DNA from: Microvelia longipes
Taxonomy: Eukaryota > Arthropoda > Insecta > Hemiptera > Veliidae
NCBI GenBank assembly: GCA_018340805.1
Contig: JACMZG010001913.1
Location: 11,175,066 to 11,239,065, forward strand
DNA length: 64,000 nucleotides
Direction: 5' to 3'
Each line of letters begins with the position of its first letter. Position 1 is the first letter of the stretch. Below are positions 24,785 to 35,500 of this stretch, one piece after another. The notes beneath the pieces were generated by a model. It saw nothing but the letters and a program-made list of their open reading frames with translations. It made no database searches and was not told the DNA's origin. The position numbers were made by a program, and so were the translations under genes.

Positions 24785-25745
24785 ATGAAGAACCCGGTGC
24801 AAAACTTCAGGTACGCTATAACAAGGTTCAGGTACAAGGTAACCTCGGAACTTTTTCTCACCATATCGATTTTGCTACTCTCATTCTCCTTAGGCCCGGA
24901 CTTGCCTATCGGGCAACCGGACAAATGTCCGGTACGCCCTCGTTCCTCATTAATAATAATAAAAAAAATCGGGTACGGGGTACCTCGGAACTTTTCCTCG
25001 TCACGTCGGATTCGCTACGCTCATCCTCCCTATATATACTAGTCGTTAAATATATACTCCAACACGTCTTCGGACTCGTTTAGCTCGTCCTAAGATAGTA
25101 AATACATCCGTTTCATTCAAGGAGTCACCCATCCAGGCACTGACTACGCTCGATGTTGCTTAACTTTTATGATCCAACAAAATTTATTGATATACTTGTT
25201 GTATTAAAACGAAACTTGGTGTACTTAATTATTACGTAAAGGTATATACTTGTATCAAATTTCAACTTAATTAGATTATTTTCCTACTTTTTAAAAATTA
25301 AAAAAAAAACGTATACGTCATTCGATAAAAATTGAACTAAAGCTGATAAGGAGATGAAGCCTATATGTTAGTTTTACATATAACTACATGCGTGGCAAAT
25401 TTCAATCAGCTCATATAATTTTTCCGCGTTTTATGATTTTTCAAAAAATTTTGCTGAGTCAATATTGCGAGGTAATGACGTCATAAAAAATATTTTCCGA
25501 ATATCACAACTACAGCGGTAGACTGATTTTTGTATTGAATTTCAACTTTCTAATATAAATACACTAGGAGCTACGAACAGACACACACGTCAAACAGACA
25601 ACTTTGCGAAAACCACTCAAGAGGCCTTAAAAACAACTAAAACGGATAATTCCAGTGACATCCCGGAGTAGTTTTTTTGCAAACACAATACTTTTCCTTT
25701 TTATCTACAGTATAAACGAGGAAAAGTAAAAATAGTAAAATGATA
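24785..25745 (-). repeat. Family A dispersed repeat, near-complete, with extra duplicated end
   Basis: On the minus strand it begins near 25720 (ACTTTTCCTCGTTTATACTG) and ends at about 24965 with GAGGTACCCCGTACCCGATT and a (TTA)n-like tail. A second, diverged piece of the same end (GGTAACCTCGGAAC, GGCCCGGACTTGCC) lies next to it at 24785-24950. The 5S-like block is at 25166-25118. Confidence 0.75.
25118..25166 (-). repeat. 5S rRNA-derived segment (best-preserved copy)
   Basis: The minus strand reads AAGTTAAGCAACATCGAGCG, TAGTCAGTGCC, TGGATGGGTGACTCCTTG. This follows animal 5S rRNA (AAGTTAAGCAACGTCGGGC, GGTCAGTACC, TGGATGGGTGACCGCCTGG) nearly base for base over about 50 positions. It spans box A, the intermediate element and box C of the 5S internal promoter. 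Confidence 0.8.
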
Positions 25746-26764
25746 AGAGGGAAAAGAAAAAAAATTGAAAGTACAGAGTGCGTAATGAGTATTCTTTTAA
25801 TTACATTCATATTTTAGGACCTTGCAGGGGGCAAAGTTCCCAATAAAGGGGAGCAAACGCCTTTTATCATAATGAATTCAAGGCCTTGCGCTCTTTATAA
25901 ATTTAAGCCCATGTATATACTTACTACACAAATACTATACTATACTAACTATACTATACTAAGTCTAACTTTACTTTAAGTAAAATAATATCTATTTATA
26001 GTCTTGATTTTTCAAATAGTTCATCAATAAGTTTCTAATCTGTAAGCCCTAAATTTTGCACAAATTTTGTTTTGCACTAAACCTGTCTAGGACAGCGCGG
26101 TTCTTAGATCATTCTGTAACTGAACTATAAAGTGACTAAAAGTCGATAAAACGGTGGTCCCATTACTGTGAAACCTATAAAACGGCCGTTAATCTACATA
26201 TTTCAAGCGAGGAATCCCCATTTCGATAATTTTTTGAGTTAAATGAAAATGGATGTTGAAGATATTGAAGTAGGATATGCCCCTTCTAGTAGTATATCTC
26301 TATGTTTGCGTCTGTTTGACTCGGTAAAATTTTAAAAAGAAGAGGTCCTATGGCTCCCAAAAAAATACATAAATAAAAAAAATGTGATCTAATAAAAACA
26401 GTGAGTAATGTCTAACATATTAATTTAAAGACAAAAAATAAGAAAGAAGAAGAAGTTGAGTCGGTAAATCGTAAATATTTATACGATATTTATTCATAGA
26501 ATAAAGAATACTAATTTGGTGATTATCTTTTATGAAATACAGATCTGATTATCTATATAGTTTGAGTATTGCTTACAAAAGTTTTCCTTAACTATAATTG
26601 TACAGTTGCGATATCAAAAAAGATGATACGAATCAAAGTAATTTAAATCGACTCTTTGTTTTGTTTTGGTAAGTCTTTTTAATTGCTACATTTGTGTTTT
26701 GATGGCGGCATACTTCCTTTTACTGGTCTAGTTTATTATAATCACATAGCTTGGTTATAGTGGA
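25746..26764. other. Intergenic, no gene seen
   Basis: Only a short run of CTATACTATACTA at 25925-25962 stands out. Confidence 0.5.
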
Positions 26765-27795
26765 ATCAAAGAGACTAATACTTAGACAAAGGACTTAGGT
26801 TAAAAGTAGTGATAAGGAGTCTAGAAACAAGACAGTTTCCATTAGGTGCCATAATGGTACCTACTAAAGTGATGGAGAAATTCATACAGTAGGGGTAGGG
26901 GCGGGGGAACCAGTGGTCCAACTCACACGTAATAAGCTCTTTTAGACGGGCCTGATTTTTAGTTCACCGTTTCTCCACTATAGGCAGGTCAGTTCACCTT
27001 GTCCCACATATATTATATAATTATTTCTTATTTTCCAAAATTAAAATGATTAAAAGGAATTGGTAACAATGTTGAAAATCGTATTAATTATTTTAAATGT
27101 AAATTTTTTTATAAAATATAATAAAAATATAAATGATTTGTTCTTTTTAACTAGACCTGATATGATAACGGAAGTTATTTATTTGTTCATTGTGTTTTAT
27201 ATTTGTCCTTTTAATAGAAAAAATGCTAAATTTATCTTGTTTTCCAATCAAATAATCTTATTAACTACTAAAAATGCTCTTATATAAGTTAAAAATTGTC
27301 TTTTTAACATTCTTTACACAAATAAACGTCTCGATTTAAAACTGATAACAATATTGATAACGGTGGCACAAGGTGAAAACTAGTGCTCGGTAAGGTAATT
27401 TATGCAACTAGCCTCTGTTTTAGGACCACCTTAAACGAGGGAGTTGGATCACTGTGTCCCGCACCCCCACCCTACTGTATGAATTTCTACATCACTTTAG
27501 TACCTACTTTCTACTAGAGTCTCCCTAGAGGGAGACTAGAGACTCCCCACCACTCTACAATTCCTATCAGAGGGATACCCAACAAAGAGGGGATATTTTT
27601 CAGTGACGATATATTTAGTACACTCACTCCTAAATCCGATTAATTGAAAAATAATGTATTATTTATGTGAAAGTGTAAGTATTATGAAAAATCTAAACAT
27701 GACGTCATCAAAGTCCAGTTATGGGACCAAGCTACCCAAGGAATAATAAGAGCTGTTGTATCCTCCCTCTAAGTATTTGTCTCTTTGAGTGAAAT
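26765..27795. mobile_element. Family E element with a foldback nested inside
   Basis: The outer ends are inverted: CAAAGAGACTAATACTTA near 26767 and TAAGTATTTGTCTCTTTGA near 27772. The second copy in INTS5 intron 9 (47798-48555) has the same ends and shares AAGGAGTCTAGAAACAAGAC and AGAGCTGTTGTATCCTCCCT blocks. Between about 26862 and 27512 a separate foldback is inserted. No transposase. Confidence 0.65.
26862..27512. mobile_element. Foldback nested in family E
   Basis: GGTACCTACTAAAGTGATG.. with GAAATTCATACAGTAGGGGT at the left mirrors ACCCTACTGTATGAATTTC..CATCACTTTAGTACCTAC at the right. The arms continue imperfectly (CCAGTGGTCCAACTC against GAGTTGGATCACTG; GGTGAACT/AAGGTGAA). The centre is AT-rich, with one non-credible open frame. 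Confidence 0.6.
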
Positions 27796-28784
27796 AGAAT
27801 ATGAAGTAAACCTACTCCCCTCAAAAACGTTTGCCAGTCTCAATAGAACTAGATTTTTTAAAATGGTTGTCATCAAGTAATAATAAAACAGATAAGAATG
27901 ACAAATGAGTATTAACCTTAGAATAATACTATAGAGTCATTCCATGCAGAATCAGCCAATTTTGTGCGGTCAAAATTTAAAAGTGAATGATACTTTATAT
28001 ACTTATTGTCTTTTGCTTATTCTAAAAGAAAATGGTCGAATATTCTCAATATCTTAATCCGTTTCCTGACAGTGCTTGTTTGTTTCTTGAAAAATGTAAT
28101 TTTTTTCAATTGATAAATTTTAAAATAATTATAACTTGTTTATTAGTTAAGATAATTGAATGAAAAAACAGCTGTTGTAACCAGGAAAGACTATATTTTT
28201 AACCAATACCTGGTTTTTGTTTTGGGTGTGAAGCGTGCAAAGCTTATTTTTAACCTAAAAAATCATAAAAATAGGCAAATTTTGGCCAAGTTTTATGGAA
28301 AAAATATATGAAATAGTAATAACACATGATGACCCCAAAGGGTGCCCTTAACATAAATATTATTAAGTTTTTAATATTTACAGCCCTTCATGATTTTTAA
28401 GTGTGCCAGAAGTAGTATGTATTCAATTTTGCCCTATTTTGACAAGCTATAACTCTGATGGGGCAACTTTTAAAAATCTGATATTTTTACTTTAAAACAC
28501 TGCATACTAGTGCTCAATGCTCAAAAAGTTTCAAGGATGTGATATCTCATATTTTAGAGAAACTGGTGTTTATATATACATACTTTTATATGTATAATCA
28601 TATACTAGGGAGATTTATCACTGTTTATGAGGAAAGTACGACTTATTTTAAATAGTTATATTATCGCTATAGGCAATTCTAGGGAGGAGCTAGGGGGCTT
28701 AACCCCTTCCTCCAGCTGGTTTGAAATTAGCCCCTCAAAAAATTATATTGCTCTCATATAGTTTATGAAAATTAAATTTAAATA
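27796..28784. other. Intergenic, no gene seen
   Basis: No coding or repeat signal recognised. Confidence 0.5.
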
Positions 28785-29120
28785 AAACTGTTTTTATTTT
28801 TTTTGGAGTTTTTAAATAACTTATTCACAGCTATTGTAGCTAACTTATTTCATAAGTAGAAATTGACCCTTCGTCAGTTTAAAATAACATACTATCATTT
28901 TAAGATGTGCCAAGTCCTAACATGGTTATTAAAACATTGAATAAGCAGACCAATTTGGTGTCAAATCAGTTTCACTCATACGATACTGTATGTATGAAGC
29001 CATCTCATAGGCAAAAGTATCAGTGAAAATTCGCTAAATACGATATACTGCTATGAAATAAGTTAGCTACAATAGCTGTGAATAAGTTATTTAAAAACTC
29101 CAAAAAAATAAAAACATGTA
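28785..29120. repeat. Foldback just upstream of INTS5
   Basis: Arms of about 65 bases at about 28787-28856 (GGAGTTTTTAAATAACTTAT, TCACAGCTATTGTAGCTAAC) and 29047-29118 (the complement) around a loop of about 190 bases. It ends about 130 bases before the first coding exon, so it lies in the promoter or in a 5' UTR intron. Confidence 0.8.
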
Positions 29121-29259
29121 TTTAATGTATGGAATTAAAAAAAATGATAATTAACATTTTTTATGTATTTTGACAATTAACTTTGTACATTGAATTGTAT
29201 TTGTTAAATAAAGCTTATTTATTTATTTTATTTATGTTATTTATTTTACAGAATTAGTG

Positions 29260-29502
29260 ATGTCTGGAACGAGTGTAATCAAACAGGTTACTGGTTCTGG
29301 AGTTAACACTGTTGATTTAAGAGTCGAACTTCTTTCCTTTATTGACAGTGTTAGACTATCTGTCAATACTAACACTCAAATAGAACTTGTCAACCGGGGT
29401 TTGCATTTACTTCAACACCTACCAGCTTCTAGAGATGCTGTCTTAGAATATTTTACATCCATTTATGAAAAGGCACTTGTTAAGCAGCTTGAAATTATTG
29501 AG
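29260..29502 (+). CDS. INTS5: INTS5 coding exon 1 (residues 1-81)
   Basis: The acceptor TTATTTTACAG ends at 29251; eight UTR bases precede the ATG. The donor is GAG|GTTTGT. Ends in phase 0. Carries the family-typical N-terminal helix pair. Confidence 0.88.
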
Positions 29503-32500
29503 GTTTGTTAGATATAATTGAGGTAATAATAATTTAAATGAAGTCAGCTAATAAGGGAAAATCCTTTGACTTAAAAGCAGAGAGGTAAAGTGAAATGTTG
29601 GATTCTGTCTGTTTAAAGTACAGTCTGGATATACTTGTCGTATGAAAATGAAACTTAGTGTACTTATTTATTAAGTAAAGTTATACATTTGTACTAAATT
29701 TCAACTCAATTGAATCATTTACTGATTTTTTACAATTTTTTAAAAAACATACAAAAGTTATTCAATAAAAATGTAACTAATGCTGATAATGAGATAAATC
29801 TTGTCACATATGTTATTCTTATACATGGCTACAGCCAAATTTCAATCCGAACGCATCATTTTTCCGTGGTTTATAATTTTTTAAAATTTCCCCTGAGTCG
29901 TTATTGTGGGTTAATGATGACGAGGCGAAGCCGAGGTTGGCAAATGGCGAATTACCTGCAGAGGCGTAAGCCGAGGCAGGTAATTAATTGCACGAGTCTG
30001 CAATGTTTCCTTTGCTGCATAGTAGCATATACTATTTTATCTACTAACGGCAGAAAAAATACACAAGAGATTATTTTAAATACTTGCTGCGAGATTTTAC
30101 AGGCAGTAAAGACTGCTTTTAAGTAGATGCAACGCTGACAATATCAGGTGGAGTGTGGTCCAATAACTCGTCAATGTCAACAATGTTTGTATCTTTATTC
30201 ACTTCACTGTTGTTCTCACTCATTATGTTTTAGTAACTTAACTTTAGTTTACAGATTTAATTTTTGATAACGTTCTATTTTTGTAACTTTATATACTTAA
30301 ACTAAATATAACAACATGAAATACAAAATCTGACGACTTAAACATTAAAAATCTGTCGATTCATAAACAGCTAGTAAATAATTTAATTTAATGCCAAAAT
30401 TATCAGTGTTGCCAATTTGTTTCCAAAACATTATATATTATTAGATAAACAAATGTTAAACATTTAATAATAATATCGTAATTTTAAGTAACAATAAAGA
30501 AAGTTACATACTAGAAACAAGCTAGAATAAATCATAGTTTACAAAATAAAAAAATACCGAAATTCACGCAATAATTTGTAAAATAATAACCTCCGCTCAT
30601 TCATTTTCCCGCCTAGGGAGTTTTGACTTGTTTCCCATGTTATTTAAATGAGCCATGACTCCCTAGTACTTTTTTCATTACCAAAACATTTTGCGTACTG
30701 TTTTGAAACATTTTGCGTACTGTTTTAAAATATTTCCAGTATTGTTTGACAGTGTAGGTAAAATGGCATTTTGCAGCTTAAAAACAGTCCAGTAATGGCT
30801 AATTTTGCTGCCGTGAGTAGATAAAGTATTTTGTTTGCAAAAAATCCAAAACCGGGATGAAACCAGAATTATCCTTTTCAGGTGTTATTAAAGCCTCCTG
30901 AGTGGTTTTCACAAAGTTGTCTGTCTGTTAGCATTGTAGCTTCTGTTAACTTTGTACAAAAATTAATCTGTAGGTGTAGTTGTGATATCCTACAAATGAT
31001 ATTTCATGAAATCATTAACTCGCAATAATGACAGCAAAAATTTTGAAAATTTATAAAATGCGGAAAAAATTGTTGATCAGTTTGAAATATCAAACATGAT
31101 ACACCTTGTCATGTCCCATGTCCCTTATATAGACATGTAGTTATATATAAGACCAACATATCTGCCCAGTCACATTATCAAAATTTGTTCAGTTTTTATC
31201 AAATGTCTTGTATATATTTTTTAAAAATTGTTGAAAATCGAAAAATAATTTAATTGAGTTGAAATTTGGCCCTGTGTATTTCTTTATGGATTAAATAAGT
31301 ATTCTAAGTTTCGTTTGAATTCAACAAGCTTATCCATGGTTTTTGTTGGATCATAAAAGTTAAACAGCATTGAGCGTGTTCATTGGATGGATATGTGACT
31401 GCTGGTAATGAAACGAATGAGCGAAGTGAGTTTGAAAACGTGTAGTAAAATAAATTTGGTAATTTTAATATTGAGAGTTTGTAGGAAGGATGAGCGTAGC
31501 GAATTCAATGTTTTTAGGAAAAGTTACAAGGCACCCCATACCCAACTTTTTGGGAATAATGTTGAAAAACCCCACTTCTGTTTTTAAGAGGAATATTTTT
31601 GTTTTTGGTTCTGTTTTGTCAGCTAAGCTTACCTTAAAATACCTCATCTTACCTTAATAAAAGAGGAAGAAGTCTCTCCACAAAAATATATTTCTTTATA
31701 GCAAAGCGCTTTCAACCTAACAAGAGGTCATCATCAGTGCTAGCTGTTGAATAAAGAAGAGGGTGATAGATGAGTCTTACAGATCAGATATCAAAGATAG
31801 ACTCATCTATATATGTGTCTATCTTTGATATCTTACAGATCAGATATCAAAGATAGACAAATATATAGATGACTATCTTTGATATCTGATCTGTAAGACT
31901 CATCTATCACCCTTTTATTTATTCAACGGCTAGCACTGATAATGACCTCTTGTTAGGTTGAAAGCGCTTTGGTATAAAGAAATATATTTTTGTGGAGAGA
32001 CTTCTTCCTCTTTTATTAAGATGAACTCCATTAACGCTCACCTTATTTTTTTCATCTTATCTTATCCTACCTTGCCTTATCGGCCTGAGTCGGCAGAATT
32101 GCAGATCCTTGTTCAGGAAGGTATTTACAAAAAATTGTGACTGGTTCCAGCCACAACACAACACTTTTTATTAACAAAACACCCCTGGGCTCTTGGTCTA
32201 TTAGGTGGCAGGTACTTTACCCTCAGTCATTAGTTTCTTGTTTTGTACATTGTGCACACAGCTATTAGTCATATTGTTTTACATTATAAACACTTGTTTA
32301 TAACTCATATATGATATTGATTTCAGAACGAGAGACTATCCAGTACTGGAGGATGTCAGAGTCTAACTGACGATTTATTAAATCATGTAAATAATAGTTT
32401 AAGTAATTTTGTCTCTTCAAGTTCCAATACATGGACTCTGGTTGTATCTAAATGGACTATTGAACTGCTTGGTAAGATGAAATCAAAACTTTTATTTTTT

Positions 32501-35500
32501 CACATTTCCTTACTGGAATTTTAGTAATATTATTAATTAAGAAGAGGTTGTTACGTTATGTTAGTCATTTTTAGTTTTATGTTAACTCCTGACTCCACTC
32601 TTATTATCCTTTTAATTTTAAAAATTAAAAAGTGTTAAGTGTAAATTTAATTTAAAATTTCACATAAAAAGTGTCAATGTAAAAATATAATGAAGGTTTT
32701 AGATTTATTTAACACTTGGCAAGTAATTTGTGGAGTTATTATTTTGGTAATTTCAATACATATTTCAATTTCAAAGCTTCGGGGGTGGTTTAGGTGCCAA
32801 AATAATAACTTTAGACAAAATATCCATGAGGTAAAATATTTTATAATCATTCCTAGAATCAAAACACCTATTTATAATTTGTATAAATAGGTATAGCTTT
32901 GAAACAGAGCTAGGTATAGCTATATATAGCTTTAAATTAAGGGGATACTAAACAAATCTATACTTTCTTCTTATTTATATCGGACATATATAGAAAAAGT
33001 ATGGTGTTAGAAAAAAATCTGAAACAGATGTCACTGGAATTATCCGTTTAGGTGTTTTTAGGACCTCCTTAGTGGTTTTTACAAAGTTGTCTATCTGTAT
33101 GTGTGATATCTTCTATCTTTTTGTCTTGTTGCGCTATTCAGAAAAAATTTTTTGTGTCAGTTTTTATCTAATTTTTTGCTTTGTCATTAAACCAGCATTA
33201 ATGACAATGTGAAAATTTTGAAAATTCATTAAACGTGGAAAACTTTGTTGATCAGTTATGAGATTTGTCACGCATGTGCCAAATCAATGTGCCAAGTCTT
33301 ATATAAGACCAACATATCAGCATTAATTAAGTTTTATCGTATGTCTTGTACACATTTTAAACAAAATTATAAGTAATCCAATTAAGTTGAAATTTGGTCC
33401 AAGTGTATTTCTTTACGGAATAAATAAGAATATTAAGTTTTGTTTCAATACATCAAGTATATCTATGGTTTATGTTGAATCAAAAAGTTAAGCTCATCGA
33501 GCAAGTTCAGTGCTTGGATGGGTGATCCCTAGGAATAAAACTAATGTAATTAGAGTTGTCTCCAAACTCTTAACAGAGATCCTGGACAGTTGACGGCTTG
33601 ATATCTCTCCGGCACTGATGATGGTGTAAGCTGAAAGCCGGTTCTGCCTTAATAAAGTAAAAATCTTGTGGAAAAGACAGAGTTGATGGTTTTCATTAAT
33701 GTAATTACTATCTAAGGACGAGCTAAGCGAGTCTTAAGATGTGTTGCAGTATAAATTTGGTTAATTGCATATTCTGTGGACGAGCGAAGCGAGTCGGAAT
33801 TAGGGAAGATAAGTGTAGGGAATCCGATGTGAGAGAGGAAAAGGTTTGAGGTACCCCGTACCAGATTTTGTAAATTTTGAATTTAAGGGCTGAGCAGTGA
33901 AGAATCACAAAAGGTTGAAAGCCAATCATAGACCACCAAGCCGGGAGGCAAATCTACCATTGAAGTTAGGGATACTGCCCAAGTTCTTGAATTCCCTTTC
34001 AGTTGAAAGGGAGGGTTTTTTTTCCTTCTAGTAGTAACCCTACTAAAAGGCCGTATATTATCAGCATGTCCCATATAAATACTACATGCTTTTGAAAACA
34101 ATAGATTTTTGTACTTTACTTCATTCTTTTTGAGAAATGTTTTTTTTTCGGCTGTTCTTTTCTTCCTACAGTAAAATTTTGAATCTTCTGAACCAAAATT
34201 ATCTTTTAAATTTAATGTCTTGTGTTTTTCTCTGTGTTTGACATATTTGTATATAATGAAAAATAATAATATTATATTAATATAATATTAATATAATATA
34301 AATTAATATAAATTAATATAAATAATATTATATTAATTTTATTTTGGCCAAAGTTTATCTAAATCAATTGCCTCAATAAATTGAATAAAATGTGTTTTAA
34401 GGTCTTTTGATAATAACTGATAATGTTGAAGAGGCCAGTTAAGTCTGAGAGTCATTGATTGCTGCATTAGTAATGATCTTTCTCTATCTAGTAGAGGACA
34501 ATAATTTATTAAGTGGTTTACTGTTTGTTCGTCGTTTCCACATCCGCAACTGCTAGATTCGGTTAAGTTAAATCGTTTTAAGTAATGTTTAAATTTACCA
34601 TGCCCGGTTAGGAACATGGTAAGTTTAAACGTGTAATCCCATACATCGAAAGGGAGGGGTATTAAGTCCTGCTGTGGTAGTGTCACTTAACAGACACTCT
34701 TTCCTTATTTTTGCAATAGCTCATAATCGACGGGATACCTAAAGTGTTATAACAATTTATGTTGCGCTAAACAAAATTATTTTGTGTCATGACTGAGATT
34801 TGAAATTTAATAGGGGGTGGGTGGGGGGGAGGTTGAGTTCCACTCCATCAATGATAGTAATTAGGGAGAGGTGAACCGCCTAGCAAGTAGGTGACGTTGT
34901 TAAGCCCTTTTGCTAACTCCCTTAATAAGGAAATCTAAGGCTGACTCCTTATGAGGGCTGACTCCTCTCATATGGTAGAAGATATTGTTCTACCTTATGA
35001 GTTCTAATGAAGACATTTCATGCCCAATCCACAGAAGAGCATTGACATTACTATAAGTTTTTATAGTTTTAACTAGAAACGAGTCCTAAATTTTGCCTTA
35101 ACCCAGATTTATTTAGGGTTAGAGATTTTTTATGAGTAACTCATATTGCACAGGCTCAATACTATAAGCTTTTAAGTACCTATTAATAGCTTTACAGCAC
35201 TTAATAGGTTTTCCATCTCTTGCATGAAAATCCTAGATGTCCTGACCAGGATTTTATGGAGGAAGGGGGGACGTCCTAACTATCACACCACCAGGTGTCT
35301 CCAATCTATTAAATGAAAATAAAAATTTAAATTCATGTTAATGTATTTTTTGAATATTTTAACAATGCAATGTTCTCTTTGCATGCTGTCATTTTTGGTT
35401 GTGTCTTACTGTTTAGGAATCCTCTCGAGCAAGTATTCCATGCGAGGCTACAGACCTGGAGAAGGCTCCCTGTCTGATAGTTTAAACCAGTGGATGTTTT

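Larger units (their letters stand above)
32990..33875 (+). repeat. Family A dispersed repeat with nested 144-base insertion (INTS5 intron 2)
   Basis: Two parts, 32990-33552 and 33697-33875, are collinear with the copy at 24785-25745 read in reverse. The 5S-like block is at 33483-33535. The right part ends GAGGTACCCCGTACCAGATT. Confidence 0.7.

Noticed and set aside
25118..25166. 5S rRNA gene
   Set aside because: Only about 50 of 120 bases are present, inside a dispersed repeat found several times.
27060..27287. 75-residue AT-rich frame
   Set aside because: Lies in the loop of a foldback and has low-complexity Ile/Lys/Asn/Phe composition expected by chance.
29710..30126. 138-residue plus-strand frame in INTS5 intron 1
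   Set aside because: Composed of family A and the Crypton-like end read in the wrong sense.
33883..34101. 72-residue minus-strand frame beside the LINE fragment
   Set aside because: No recognisable domain and not continuous with the LINE frame; could be repeat-derived.
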